Below are positions 35,935 through 45,323 of a DNA stretch of 64,000 bases, piece by piece. Under the pieces are notes generated by a model. That model searched no databases and was not told the DNA's origin. It saw only the letters and a list, made by a program, of their open reading frames with translations. Position 1 is the stretch's first letter, and the number at the start of each line of letters is the position of its first letter. Source of the DNA: Winslowiella toletana. GTDB taxonomy: Bacteria; Pseudomonadota; Gammaproteobacteria; Enterobacterales; Enterobacteriaceae. Both the position numbers and the translations under genes were made by a program. Location of the stretch: NCBI RefSeq assembly GCF_032164335.1, contig NZ_CP134152.1, positions 2,046,001 to 2,110,000 on the forward strand. The letters run 5' to 3'.

Positions 35935-37404
35935 TTGAATCACGTAACAAAGGCGCAGCCACACGGCGTTCCCGCCGGTTCGGGTGCACTCTTCTTTATT
36001 CAGATCTTCGCCACGCTCGGCTTCGCCGTTCTCTATTCGACGCTGGTACTGTATGCCACCAAACGTCTCGGATTCAGCAATGCCGAAGCCACGACCATGA
36101 TGGGCGTATTTGGCGCGTTTAACTACGGTCTGCACCTGTTCGGCGGCTATCTTGGCGGCCGCTTTCTCAGCAACCGCAATCTGTTTGTGCTGGGAATGGT
36201 GTTGCAGGTGGCGGGGTGCTGGGTGCTCTCCGGGCAGAGCGCCGATGGATTATACTGGGGGCTGGCGATGTTCCTCACCGGTAGCGGCCTGAATGTCACC
36301 TGTATCAATATGATGCTGACCCAACGTTTTGCCCCGGAAGATAACCGCCGTGAGAGCGCGTTTCTGTGGAATTACGCGGGTATGAACCTCGGATTCTTTA
36401 TTGGTTTTACCGGAGCCGGTTATTTCCAGCTTACCGAGCACTATCAGGCGCTGTTCCTGTTTGCCACGGTGGGCAATGTGCTGGCGATTATCATCTCACT
36501 GCTGCGCTGGAAAATCCTTGCAGATATCAATACGCCATTGCTGCAGGCCAGTAAAAGCCAGTTCAGGCTGCGGATGCTGATCGGGCTGGCGATTCTGGTA
36601 CTGCTGGTTCCGCTGATTCGCATCATGCTGACCCACGCCGATTTTACCGGCTCGTTTGTTATCGTGCTGGGCATAGCGGTGTTTTTATTGCTGTGCCTGA
36701 CCACGCTGCGCCATCGTCCGCGCGAAGAGCAGCGCCGGATGGCGGCTTATCTGATCCTGGCGATCGGTTCCCTGGTGTTCTGGATGCTGTATCAACTGGC
36801 GCCGATGGGGCTGATGCTGTTTGTTGAGCACAATATCAATCTTAACGTTTATGGCATTCATGTTGCTCCGCAGTGGGTGCAGAATATTAACACGCTGGTG
36901 ATTGTTATTGGCGGCCCGCTGCTGGCGATGGGCTTTCGCAACCTGCGCGAGCGCGGCTGGCGCATTGATATTCCCTTGCAGTTTGCCTCTTCACTGTTCT
37001 GTATAGGTCTGGGAATGCTGGTGCTGCCGTTGGGTATCATGCTGTCCGGCGGTGATGGCATGGTGGCGTTTAAATGGATTGTTATCAGCTATCTGTTCCA
37101 GAGCATCGGGGAATTGCTGATTTCGCCGATTGGTTACGCGATGATTGGCAAACTGGCACCGGCGCGCTATCAGGGCGTGATGATGGGCTGCTGGATGATG
37201 GTCACCGGTGTGGCCTCGGTGCTGGCGGGCTATGTTTCAGGCTGGATGCCGGATAACAGCGGCAGTACGCCACTGCTGACCAACCCGGGGTACAGCCATA
37301 TCTTCAGCCTTCTCGGTTGGGGTGCGGCGGCAATTGGCCTGTTAATGCTTTGCCTGATGCCACTGCTGCGCAAGCTGATTCAGCAAGCGCCGGTCAGACC
37401 GTAA
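35935..37404 (+). CDS. POT/PTR2 family peptide:H+ symporter
   Basis: Inner-membrane proton-coupled di/tripeptide transporter of 489 residues. Helix 1 region IFATLGFAVLYSTLVLYA, then AFLWNYAGMNLGFFIG (the PTR signature helix 5 area), and the C-terminal QSIGELLISPIGYAMIGKLAP motif, all family typical. The start is TTG at 35935, five bases after GAGG; the next in-frame ATG falls inside helix 2 at about residue 55. It resembles the DtpA-D group, but the E. coli ExxERF motif in helix 1 is degenerate (no ERF), which is unusual. Confidence 0.85.
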   Translation: MNHVTKAQPHGVPAGSGALFFIQIFATLGFAVLYSTLVLYATKRLGFSNAEATTMMGVFGAFNYGLHLFGGYLGGRFLSNRNLFVLGMVLQVAGCWVLSGQSADGLYWGLAMFLTGSGLNVTCINMMLTQRFAPEDNRRESAFLWNYAGMNLGFFIGFTGAGYFQLTEHYQALFLFATVGNVLAIIISLLRWKILADINTPLLQASKSQFRLRMLIGLAILVLLVPLIRIMLTHADFTGSFVIVLGIAVFLLLCLTTLRHRPREEQRRMAAYLILAIGSLVFWMLYQLAPMGLMLFVEHNINLNVYGIHVAPQWVQNINTLVIVIGGPLLAMGFRNLRERGWRIDIPLQFASSLFCIGLGMLVLPLGIMLSGGDGMVAFKWIVISYLFQSIGELLISPIGYAMIGKLAPARYQGVMMGCWMMVTGVASVLAGYVSGWMPDNSGSTPLLTNPGYSHIFSLLGWGAAAIGLLMLCLMPLLRKLIQQAPVRP

Positions 37405-37410
37405 TGCCAC

Positions 37411-37429
37411 GGGGCAGATTAGCTGCCCC
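37411..37429 (+). terminator. Terminator hairpin
   Basis: GGGGCAG-ATTAG-CTGCCCC, followed by GAAATTTT, six bases after the transporter stop. Confidence 0.6.
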
Positions 37430-37489
37430 GAAATTTTCACTTGCCAGCACGCCCATTATCCCTGAGCCTTGAAAAAAACAGGAGGAAAT

Positions 37490-38431
37490 GTGGATATCAT
37501 TTTTTATCATCCGTCTTTTAAAGCAGCCACTTGGATCAACGGCTTACAGCAACGCCTTCCGCAAGCGCGCGTTCGTGAATGGCAACCCGGCGACAATGCC
37601 GCGGCAGACTACGCGCTGGTGCGCACACCGCCGGTTGAAATGCTGCAAGGGCGCAGCGATCTGAAAGGGATTTTCGCCCTTGGCGCGGGTGTTGACGATA
37701 TTCTGAGCCAGTTAAAACAGCATCCTGAGATGCTGCCGGCCTCGGTTCCGCTGTTCCGGCTGGAAGATACCGGCATGGGCCTGCAAATGCAGGAGTATGC
37801 GGTGTATACCGTGCTGGGCTGGTTTCGCCGCTTCGATGATTATCAGCTGCAAAAACAGCAGGCGCTGTGGCAACCGTTAAAAAACTACCGTCGCAATGCG
37901 TTCACCATCGGCATTCTTGGCGCCGGAGTTTTAGGGCGTAATGTGGCGCAAAGTCTGAAAGCATGGGGTTTCCCAATCCGCTGCTGGAGCCGTACTGCCA
38001 GGCAAATTGATGGCGTCACCACCTATCACGGGGCCGATCAGCTAAACGATTTTCTTGATGGCACTCAGGTACTGATTAACCTGCTGCCAAATACGCCGCA
38101 GACGGCGGGGATCATTAATCGTCAATTGTTAAGCCAGCTTAATCCAGCAGCATTTGTGCTGAATCTGGCGCGTGGTGCTCACCTGGTTGAAGATGATTTG
38201 CTGGCGGCACTGGAGGCCGGTGAAATCAAAGCGGCAGCGCTGGATGTGTTTGTTCAGGAACCGCTGCCGCAAAGCAGTGCGCTGTGGTCGCACCCGCGAG
38301 TGGCGATTACGCCACATAACGCTGCGGTCACGTTGCCGGAAGAAGCGATGGACTTTATCGCCAAATCAATCCAGCAGCGCGAAGCCGGTGAAATGCCGGA
38401 AGGACGAGTGGATATCGCACGCGGTTATTAA
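37490..38431 (+). CDS. ghrA: Glyoxylate/hydroxypyruvate reductase A
   Basis: Cytoplasmic NADPH-dependent 2-hydroxyacid dehydrogenase reducing glyoxylate and hydroxypyruvate. Start is GTG at 37490, four bases after GGAGG, giving [11 protein letters not shown], which aligns with E. coli MDIIFYHPTF. The Rossmann motif GILGAGVLG, the catalytic Arg in NLARGAH, Glu and His in ITPHNAA are visible. 313 residues. First of the conserved ghrA-ycdX-ycdY row. Confidence 0.95.
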   Translation: MDIIFYHPSFKAATWINGLQQRLPQARVREWQPGDNAAADYALVRTPPVEMLQGRSDLKGIFALGAGVDDILSQLKQHPEMLPASVPLFRLEDTGMGLQMQEYAVYTVLGWFRRFDDYQLQKQQALWQPLKNYRRNAFTIGILGAGVLGRNVAQSLKAWGFPIRCWSRTARQIDGVTTYHGADQLNDFLDGTQVLINLLPNTPQTAGIINRQLLSQLNPAAFVLNLARGAHLVEDDLLAALEAGEIKAAALDVFVQEPLPQSSALWSHPRVAITPHNAAVTLPEEAMDFIAKSIQQREAGEMPEGRVDIARGY

Positions 38432-38486
38432 CCTCTGTAAGGGCAGGGATGCTATCCTTGCCTTATTAAAAAAGGAGAAAATCGCT

Positions 38487-39224
38487 ATGTACCCCGTTGA
38501 TCTTCATATGCACACCGTTGCCAGTACCCACGCCTACAGCACACTGCACGACTATGTGGTTCATGCCAAAACCAACGGCATCAAACTGTTCGCCATTACC
38601 GACCATGGGCCGGATATGGCGGATGCGCCACACGCCTGGCATTTTATTAATATGCGCATCTGGCCACGGCTGGTGGAAGGCGTTGGCATTCTGCGCGGCA
38701 TTGAAGCCAATATCAAAAATACCGCCGGTGAAATTGACTGCACCGGTCCGATGCTGGATGCGGTGGATCTGGTGGTAGCCGGTTTTCATGAGCCGGTATT
38801 TGCGCCACAGGATAAAGCCACCCATACCGAAGCTATGATTGCGGCGATGGCCAATGGTGATGTGCATATTATCAGCCATCCGGGCAATCCGAAGTTCCCG
38901 GTGGATATTCCGGCGATAGCGGCGGCGGCAGCGAAATATGATGTGGCGCTGGAGATTAATAATTCATCGTTTACCACCTCGCGCGCCGGCAGCGAGCCGA
39001 ATTGCCGGGCGATTGCGGCGGCAGTACGCGATGCCGGTGGAAGACTGGCATTTGGTTCCGATTCCCACACCGCCTTTACCCTCGGTAACTTTGAACACTG
39101 CCTGCGAATTATGCGCGAAGTGGATTTTCCGGAAGAACGCGTGTTAAATGTCACACCGCGTCGTTTACTGGATTTTCTGGAAAAACGCACCGGCAAACGC
39201 ATCGAAGAATTTGCTGATTTGTGA
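38487..39224 (+). CDS. ycdX: PHP-domain phosphatase YcdX
   Basis: Cytoplasmic trinuclear-zinc phosphatase of the PHP family; in E. coli needed for swarming. Zinc ligands: H7-M-H9 at the N-terminus, TDHG, then EAN, HEPVF, SHPGNP and GSDSHT. 245 residues equals the E. coli protein. Start at the ATG at 38487 with AAGGAG eight bases upstream; the frame is open far upstream within ghrA but without a ribosome site. YcdY, its presumed activator, is next. Confidence 0.95.
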   Translation: MYPVDLHMHTVASTHAYSTLHDYVVHAKTNGIKLFAITDHGPDMADAPHAWHFINMRIWPRLVEGVGILRGIEANIKNTAGEIDCTGPMLDAVDLVVAGFHEPVFAPQDKATHTEAMIAAMANGDVHIISHPGNPKFPVDIPAIAAAAAKYDVALEINNSSFTTSRAGSEPNCRAIAAAVRDAGGRLAFGSDSHTAFTLGNFEHCLRIMREVDFPEERVLNVTPRRLLDFLEKRTGKRIEEFADL

Positions 39225-39260
39225 CGCTGTCACTTTTAATCTCTTACTGGACTAAAATGA

Positions 39261-39809
39261 ATGAATGAGTTCTCCATCATCTGCCGCATTCTCGGCTCGC
39301 TGTATAACCGTCAGCCGCAGGATCCGCTGCTGGTGCCGCTGTTTACTCTGTTGCGTGAAGGCAAGTTGCAGCAGCAATGGCCGCTGGAGCAGGATGAACT
39401 GTTAACTCGCCTGCAACAGAACAGCGATCCGCAGGCGCTGGCCGCCGATTATAATGCGCTGTTTGTGGGCAGCGACTGCAAGGTTTCCCCGTGTGGTTCA
39501 CAGTGGGAAAATGGCCCGCAGGAAGCGGATGTACGCAGTTTTTTGCAGCAGCGCGGCATGCCATTAAGCGATGCGCCAGCCGACCATATCGGTGCACTGT
39601 TGCTGGCGGCTTCATGGCTGGAAGATCAGTCGGAAGAGGACGAAATTCAGGCGCAAATCACGCTGTTTGACGACTATCTGATGCCGTGGTGCGGCGCATT
39701 CCTTGGCAAAGTGGAAGCGCACGCCAGCACGCCTTTCTACCGCACGCTGGCGGCCATCAGTCGTGAAGCGATTCAGGCGATGCGTGACGAGTTAGAAGAA
39801 GTAAATTAA
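39261..39809 (+). CDS. ycdY: YcdY, TorD-family chaperone
   Basis: All-helical TorD/DmsD-type maturation chaperone of 182 residues; in E. coli YcdY increases the activity of YcdX by promoting zinc loading. Family segments: ADYNALFVGS, SPCGSQWENG, and DHIGALLLAASWLE, with the LMPWCGAFLGKVEAHA block near the end. Directly downstream of ycdX (36 bases), so the same transcript. Confidence 0.93.
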   Translation: MNEFSIICRILGSLYNRQPQDPLLVPLFTLLREGKLQQQWPLEQDELLTRLQQNSDPQALAADYNALFVGSDCKVSPCGSQWENGPQEADVRSFLQQRGMPLSDAPADHIGALLLAASWLEDQSEEDEIQAQITLFDDYLMPWCGAFLGKVEAHASTPFYRTLAAISREAIQAMRDELEEVN

Positions 39810-39814
39810 TTTTA

Positions 39815-39853
39815 GCGGCGGCATTTTCGTCATCGTTTGATGACTCTGCCGCC
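39815..39853. terminator. Two-stem convergent terminator
   Basis: Outer arms GGCGGCA / TGCCGCC enclose an inner hairpin TCATC-GTTT-GATGA. It lies between ycdY and the convergent DMT gene. Confidence 0.6.
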
Positions 39854-39863
39854 AGCTGGCTTA

Positions 39864-40757
39864 TTACGGTTTACGCCGTCTGGAAAGCCGTGGAAAGCGC
39901 GCATGCATCCGTATACTTCGCAGATTGATCACAGAAATCGCCGTGCCGGCAATCACCAGCAGCGCCCCGATCGCTTTAAACGTATTCATGCTGTCGCCCA
40001 GCACCACTATTCCCATCGTCACCGCCAGCACCGGCGTCAGCAGTGAGTAGGGCATAATCAGATTGACGTTATATTGCTTCAGCAACGCATACCACAACGA
40101 ATAGGCGATAATTGACGAGCCAATCGCGCTGTAGAGAATGCCGAACCAGCCGCGCCAGGAAGAGTGTGAAAGCGCGCTGAACTGATCGGCTTCCAATAGA
40201 TACGAAGCCAGCCCGACAATCGGGATAGCCAGAAACGAGATCCAGCCGGTCATGGTCAGCGGTTTAATTGGCGGTGACTTTTTGACGATCAAATTACTGA
40301 TCGCCCAACCTGCCGCGCTGCTCAGTAACAGGCACAGCACCCACCCACTGGGAATAGTTGGGCTGCCGGTCAGTACCGCCACACCACTCAGTGAAATCGC
40401 AATCCCCAGTACCTGAATCAGCGTCAGTTTCTCTTTAAGAATCAACATTGCCAGCAGCATGGCAAACGGGGTGCCCAGCTGAACCACAATCGCTCCGGTT
40501 CCGGCGTCAGTATAGTTAATGCCGACAAACAGCAGCGAAAAATGGAGGAAACCAAAGGTGAATGCCAGCGGCAGCAGGTAACGAAGCTGTTCACGGGTGA
40601 CGCGGGTAAAAGGGATCAGCAGTATCGCGACCACCACAAAGCGCATGCAGGTCATAAACAGCGGCGGCAGGTCAAGCAGACCCCATTTTATCGCCACGTT
40701 ATTAAACGCCCAGAGAGAAACCACCAGTAAAACCAAAAAAAAATGACGCAGTGCCAC
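39864..40757 (-). CDS. EamA/DMT family transporter
   Basis: Inner-membrane exporter of 297 residues with ten helices in two EamA repeats (helix 1 FLVLLVVSLWAFNNVAIKWG; end of repeat 1 LKEKLTLIQVLGIAIS; repeat 2 VLGDSMNTFKAIGALLVIAG). Likely an amino-acid or metabolite exporter; substrate not determinable. The C-terminus is basic (RLSRRRKP), inside-positive. Confidence 0.88.
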   Translation of the reverse strand: MALRHFFLVLLVVSLWAFNNVAIKWGLLDLPPLFMTCMRFVVVAILLIPFTRVTREQLRYLLPLAFTFGFLHFSLLFVGINYTDAGTGAIVVQLGTPFAMLLAMLILKEKLTLIQVLGIAISLSGVAVLTGSPTIPSGWVLCLLLSSAAGWAISNLIVKKSPPIKPLTMTGWISFLAIPIVGLASYLLEADQFSALSHSSWRGWFGILYSAIGSSIIAYSLWYALLKQYNVNLIMPYSLLTPVLAVTMGIVVLGDSMNTFKAIGALLVIAGTAISVINLRSIRMHARFPRLSRRRKP

Positions 40758-40967
40758 GACGCATTCCTTAATGTTGCGTTGTTAACTCACCGATTTATCA
40801 TGACACGAATGTTCCTTGCCGGGGGTAAGTTATTTTTATGTTAACTGACTTAGGTAATCTGAAAAAGTGATGAGACGCGGCGACGGGGAAGTGTCAGACT
40901 GAGCACCGGTTACCTGATACATTCAGGCAGTAATGGCATCTTCTGTTGACAAGGAGTCTGATTCGGC

Positions 40968-41678
40968 ATGTCACCTCTATACACCGCACCGTTGGCAATT
41001 ATCCAACTTGAAGTTCCGCCTGCTGAAGTCAGTTCGCGGGTTGGCGATCAGATTGACTGGTTTGTTCAGGCATTACAGTTACAGGGCGCTGAGTATCAGG
41101 TGTTTCGCCCGCATCTTGGTGAACAACTTCCCGATTACGCGACGGTTTCGGGTGCCATCCTCAGTGGTTCCTGGGCGATGGTGACCGATCACGCCGAGTG
41201 GAGTGAGCGCACCGCCGCATGGGTGCGGGGTGCAGTTGACCATCAACTGCCGTTACTCGGCGTCTGTTATGGGCATCAGCTGATTGCTTATGCGCTGGGC
41301 GGCACGGTAGCGGATAATCCGCACGGCTGGGAACGCGGCCTGCACCGGTTGGATAACCTGGCGGCGGGTGATGCGCTGCTTTCTGCGCTACCGGCACAGT
41401 TTGATGCGTGGCTGTCGCATCGCCAGTCGGTACTGAAAGCGCCGCCGGGGGCTAAGGTGCTGGCCCGTTCGGCGATGGATGAATGTCAGATCATTCGTTA
41501 CTCACCGTCAGCACTGTCGGTACAGTTCCATCCCGAGTTTACGCAGCAGATTATGAGCGCCTGCCTGCCAGAAAATATCACTGCAGAGGCGGGAACGTTG
41601 CAGGGCACCGACTGGGCGCGTTCGCTGCTCGAAGCATTTTATCGCGGCACGCAGCTGCCTCAGGCGGTGGTCAGTTAA
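40968..41678 (+). CDS. Class I glutamine amidotransferase-like protein
   Basis: Stand-alone GATase1 domain of 236 residues, cytoplasmic. Nucleophile Cys100 in GVCYGHQL; His188 and Glu190 in VQFHPEF complete the triad. It resembles GuaA-type GATase domains and YfeJ-like proteins; the acceptor substrate is unknown. It begins at the ATG at 40968 after AAGGAGTCTG. It lies alone with its own terminator. Confidence 0.87.
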   Translation: MSPLYTAPLAIIQLEVPPAEVSSRVGDQIDWFVQALQLQGAEYQVFRPHLGEQLPDYATVSGAILSGSWAMVTDHAEWSERTAAWVRGAVDHQLPLLGVCYGHQLIAYALGGTVADNPHGWERGLHRLDNLAAGDALLSALPAQFDAWLSHRQSVLKAPPGAKVLARSAMDECQIIRYSPSALSVQFHPEFTQQIMSACLPENITAEAGTLQGTDWARSLLEAFYRGTQLPQAVVS

Positions 41679-41686
41679 TCATTAAC

Positions 41687-41709
41687 CGAGCACGCCCGCG
41701 GCGTGCTCG
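41687..41709 (+). terminator. Convergent terminator hairpin
   Basis: CGAGCACGC / GCGTGCTCG with a CCGCG-type loop, followed by TTGTTT; it serves the amidotransferase gene and lies before the stop of the convergent dehydrogenase gene. Confidence 0.65.
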
Positions 41710-41717
41710 TTGTTTCG

Positions 41718-42815
41718 TCAGGCAATCGTTTCACCTTCCGGCACGGCCACCTTTTGCAGAATGGTCAGCGCGACGGCATTGGTCACCTGCTGAGTGGTGG
41801 CGGTGCCGCCGACATCCGGCGTTTTTATTCCGGCCTGGCATACCGTCTCGATCGCTTGCATCACCGCCTGCGCCGCCTGCGTTTCGCCAAGATGCTCCAG
41901 CATTTGTGCGGCGGTCCAGAAGCTGGCTATCGGGTTAGCAATGCCTTTACCGGTGATATCAAAAGCCGAGCCGTGAATCGGCTCAAACATTGAAGGAAAA
42001 CGGCGTTCGGGATCGATGTTAGCGGTCGGTGCAACGCCAAGGCTGCCGGCCAGTGCGCCTGCGAGGTCGGAAAGAATATCGGCATGCAGGTTGGTCGCGA
42101 CAATGGTGTCCAGCGATTGCGGATGCAGAGTCATACGCACCGTCATCGCGTCGACCAACATTTTGTCCCAGCTGACGTCGGGAAACTCCTGCGCCACTTC
42201 GGCGGCAATCTCATCCCACATCACCATACCGTGGCGCTGAGCATTGGATTTTGTCACTACCGTCAGCTGTTTACGCGGTCGTGATTGCGCAAGGCTAAAC
42301 GCGTAGCGCATGATCCGCGTGACGCCGGTACGGGTAAAAATCGCCACCTCGGTGCCGACCTCTTCCGGTAAACCACGGTGGGCACGACCGCCATGGCCGG
42401 AATATTCCCCTTCAGAGTTTTCACGCACAATCACCCAATCCAGCATGCCCGGCTGACAATGACGCAGCGGTGAGGAGATGCCCGGCAATACTCGCGTCGG
42501 GCGAACGTTGGCATATTGATCAAAACCCTGGCAAATCGGCAGACGTAAGCCCCAAAGAGTAATGTGGTCCGGCACATCCGGCGCGCCGACGGCACCAAAA
42601 TAGATGGCATCAAAATTTTTCAGCGTCGCCAGTCCATCTTCCGGCATCATCACACCGTGTTGTTTGTAGTAATCTGAACCCCAGTCAAATGAGGTGATGT
42701 TAAAGCGCAGGTCGGTAAAGCGCTGCTCGAGGCTGCGCAGAACCTGGATACCCGCATTGATCACTTCGGGGCCGATGCCATCGGCAGGAATAGCGGCAAT
42801 TGAGTAGTTACGCAT
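41718..42815 (-). CDS. Tartrate / D-malate dehydrogenase (TtuC/DmlA family)
   Basis: NAD-dependent beta-decarboxylating dehydrogenase of 365 residues, related to isocitrate and isopropylmalate dehydrogenases. The N-terminal IAAIPADGIGPEV, VRENSEGEYSG, the catalytic Lys in VTKSNAQRHGM, and the C-terminal FEPIHGSAFDITGKGIANP motifs are intact. TtuC and DmlA accept tartrate and D-malate. Start at the ATG at 42815, seven bases after AAGGA. Followed upstream by its transporter gene (16 bases) and a divergent LysR regulator, a compact tartrate/malate module. Confidence 0.92.
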   Translation of the reverse strand: MRNYSIAAIPADGIGPEVINAGIQVLRSLEQRFTDLRFNITSFDWGSDYYKQHGVMMPEDGLATLKNFDAIYFGAVGAPDVPDHITLWGLRLPICQGFDQYANVRPTRVLPGISSPLRHCQPGMLDWVIVRENSEGEYSGHGGRAHRGLPEEVGTEVAIFTRTGVTRIMRYAFSLAQSRPRKQLTVVTKSNAQRHGMVMWDEIAAEVAQEFPDVSWDKMLVDAMTVRMTLHPQSLDTIVATNLHADILSDLAGALAGSLGVAPTANIDPERRFPSMFEPIHGSAFDITGKGIANPIASFWTAAQMLEHLGETQAAQAVMQAIETVCQAGIKTPDVGGTATTQQVTNAVALTILQKVAVPEGETIA

Positions 42816-42831
42816 AGTGAAATCCTTATAA

Positions 42832-44154
42832 TTAATGATGCAGGGTCTGAGTGGCAGCGGTATTGCTGTTACCACTGGATTGCGGTTTGCGCTGCGACCA
42901 GGAGAGCCACAGCACCAGTAACGCCGACAGCACCAGCAGTGCGGCGACAAAATAGAGTCCGTTGGCATAGCTGCCGGTTTGTTGCTTGATTACGCCAATA
43001 ATCGTCGGGCCAAAAAAGCCGCCAAGATTGCCGATGGAGTTGATGGTGGCGATACCGGCGGCGGCGGCCGAACCGGAAAGGAACAGCGTTGGCATGCTCC
43101 ACAGCGGTGGTTTTGATGAACTGATGCCGATATTGACCAGAATCAGCGCCAGCATTACCGCCACTATCGTGGTGGCAATTCCCGCCAGTACCAGCCCCAG
43201 CGCCGCCAGCAGACAGGCCGCGATCACGTGCCAGGTTCGTTCATTGCGGCGGTCGGAGTGGCGCGCCCACCAAATCATGGCACCCACTGCCAGTACCGCC
43301 GGAATGGCATTGATAAAGCCGACTTCCAGTGACGACATACCAAAGCTCTTGATAATTTGGGGTGACCAGATGCCCAGCGTATAAAGACCGGCCGACGTGC
43401 CAAAGTAGACCAGCGACAGCGCCAATACGCGTCGATCCGCCAGCCCTCGCCACAGGCTTTGATGCTGTTGCTGAGGACGACGCGCCTGTTCTGCCGCCAT
43501 AGTGGTGACCAGCCATTCGCGCTCTTCATCGGTCAGCCATTTGGCTTTTTCCGGACGATCGGTGAGGTAAAACAGCACCACCACGCCAAGGATCAGCGCC
43601 GGCACCGCTTCCAGTACAAACATCCACTGCCAGCCACTGAAACCGAACAGCCCGTGCATCTCGAGCAATGCACCTGATATTGGTGAGCCTAATGCGGTGG
43701 AAAGCGGGGCGGCAGCCATAAACATGGCGGTTACCTGCGCACGGCGCTGGGCGGGAAACCAGTAGCTGAGATAGAGAATGATGCCGGGAAAGAAACCGGC
43801 TTCCGCCACTCCAAGCAGAAAGCGCAGGGTGTAAAAACTGGTGGTGCCCTGCACAAACGCCATTGCACCTGATACCAGCCCCCAGGTGATCATCACCCTG
43901 GCTATCCAGATACGTGCGCCGACTTTATGCAGGATTAAATTGGAGGGCACTTCAAATAAAAAATAACCGATAAAAAAGATACCGGCACCGAAACCAAATA
44001 CCGTGGGTGAAAAACCGAGTTCCTGATTCATCGTCAGCGCAGCAAAACCAATATTTACGCGATCGAGGAAGGCAATGAAATAAAGAATCATGATAAAGGG
44101 CACAATGCGCAGGGTAATTTTGCGCAATACCCGATTTTCGAGTTTGCAGGTCAT
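42832..44154 (-). CDS. MFS transporter of the anion:cation symporter family (TtuB-like)
   Basis: Inner-membrane permease of 440 residues with twelve helices; ACS family by LDRVNIGFAALTMNQELGFS, the long central loop with TDRPEKAKWLTDEER, and WFPAQRRAQVTAMFM. TtuB of Agrobacterium and relatives import tartrate. Start at the ATG at 44154, 11 bases after GAGG; upstream in-frame ATG at 44199 also possible. First gene of the pair with the tartrate/D-malate dehydrogenase and divergent from the LysR gene (132 bases). Confidence 0.9.
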   Translation of the reverse strand: MTCKLENRVLRKITLRIVPFIMILYFIAFLDRVNIGFAALTMNQELGFSPTVFGFGAGIFFIGYFLFEVPSNLILHKVGARIWIARVMITWGLVSGAMAFVQGTTSFYTLRFLLGVAEAGFFPGIILYLSYWFPAQRRAQVTAMFMAAAPLSTALGSPISGALLEMHGLFGFSGWQWMFVLEAVPALILGVVVLFYLTDRPEKAKWLTDEEREWLVTTMAAEQARRPQQQHQSLWRGLADRRVLALSLVYFGTSAGLYTLGIWSPQIIKSFGMSSLEVGFINAIPAVLAVGAMIWWARHSDRRNERTWHVIAACLLAALGLVLAGIATTIVAVMLALILVNIGISSSKPPLWSMPTLFLSGSAAAAGIATINSIGNLGGFFGPTIIGVIKQQTGSYANGLYFVAALLVLSALLVLWLSWSQRKPQSSGNSNTAATQTLHH

Positions 44155-44285
44155 GATGAGGTTTTCCTCTTTTATTTTATGTAGGGTAGTGACAGGCATT
44201 ACCGAACTGAGTATGAAGATAATCTCCCGGCGATCATTAGCCGTGGTTTATACAAAAAATTGATATAATCCTTAAGGAAGCTGGC

Positions 44286-45191
44286 ATGGACCTCCATCAA
44301 CTTCGCTGTTTTATCGCGGTGGCAGAAGAGCTGCATTTCGGACATGCAGCGCACCGACTTGAAATGCTGCCATCGGCGCTGGGGCGCTATATACGCCTGC
44401 TGGAGGAGGATCTGGGAACCCGGCTGTTTATTCGTTCGACACGTAACGTGGCGCTGACGCCAACCGGCCTGTTACTGTTTGATGACGCCAGACTGTTAAT
44501 CGCACAGGCGGATGCGCTGGCCAGCCGCTATCGCCAGATGGGCCGACAACAGGCAACCACGCTAAAGATTGGCGCCATCGACAGCGCCGCTGCCGGTTTA
44601 ATTCCGCAACTGTTACAGGCGTTTCGCAAACGCTATCCCGATGTGGAAGTACAGATATTTGAAGACAAAACCCTGCGTTTAATACCCCGGCTTAAATCAG
44701 GACGGCTGGATCTGGTCTTTATTCGACCGCCGGAGAAAAAAGAGCGCGATATCGAAATGCGTTTCTTATTTAACGAAGCCATTGTGGTCGCAATGCCGCA
44801 GAGTCATCCGCTGGCAAAACGTGACTGTTTACAGATTTCTGATTTACAGGATCAGCCCTTAATCGTCCCGGAACGTAAATCGCGGCCGCACAGCCACGAC
44901 CTGTCGATCAATCTGTTTGCCGAGGCCGGTTTAAGCGCCAGAATTGCCCAGCTTGCTGATGAAAAACAGACCATTATCAATCTGGTGGCGGCAGAGCTGG
45001 GGATTGCCATTGTACCGCAGTGGACTTCACGTATGCCGGCGCGCAATGTCAGCTATATTCCGCTAACCGGCAACGGAGCCGGAGCGATTAATGGCCTGCC
45101 GCTCTCCGTTGCCTGGATGCGCGACGCGCGCGATCCGCTACGCGAGAAAATGCTGGAGGTCCTGATGGCGCAGCTACCGTTATCAGCCTGA
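44286..45191 (+). CDS. LysR family transcriptional regulator
   Basis: Typical LTTR of 301 residues: winged helix-turn-helix at the N-terminus (DLHQLRCFIAVAEELHFGHAA) and a type-2 periplasmic-binding-protein-like effector domain from about residue 90. Divergent from the dehydrogenase/transporter pair, it is probably its activator in response to tartrate or malate. The intergenic region of about 130 bases should carry its binding site; I did not mark one. Confidence 0.9.
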   Translation: MDLHQLRCFIAVAEELHFGHAAHRLEMLPSALGRYIRLLEEDLGTRLFIRSTRNVALTPTGLLLFDDARLLIAQADALASRYRQMGRQQATTLKIGAIDSAAAGLIPQLLQAFRKRYPDVEVQIFEDKTLRLIPRLKSGRLDLVFIRPPEKKERDIEMRFLFNEAIVVAMPQSHPLAKRDCLQISDLQDQPLIVPERKSRPHSHDLSINLFAEAGLSARIAQLADEKQTIINLVAAELGIAIVPQWTSRMPARNVSYIPLTGNGAGAINGLPLSVAWMRDARDPLREKMLEVLMAQLPLSA

Positions 45192-45323
45192 TGCTGAAGA
45201 TATTTCCGGCCACTTCACAATTTCACCGCATGCCATCTGACATCCTGGCGTTCTTCTGCCAATGTTAATTTTGGGTTATCTGATTGTTAATTATGCGCCA
45301 GTGAAATGGACAGGAGAAACACC

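Noticed and set aside
40933..41184. 83-residue ORF overlapping the amidotransferase gene
   Set aside because: Different frame of a gene with an intact catalytic triad and a better ribosome site.
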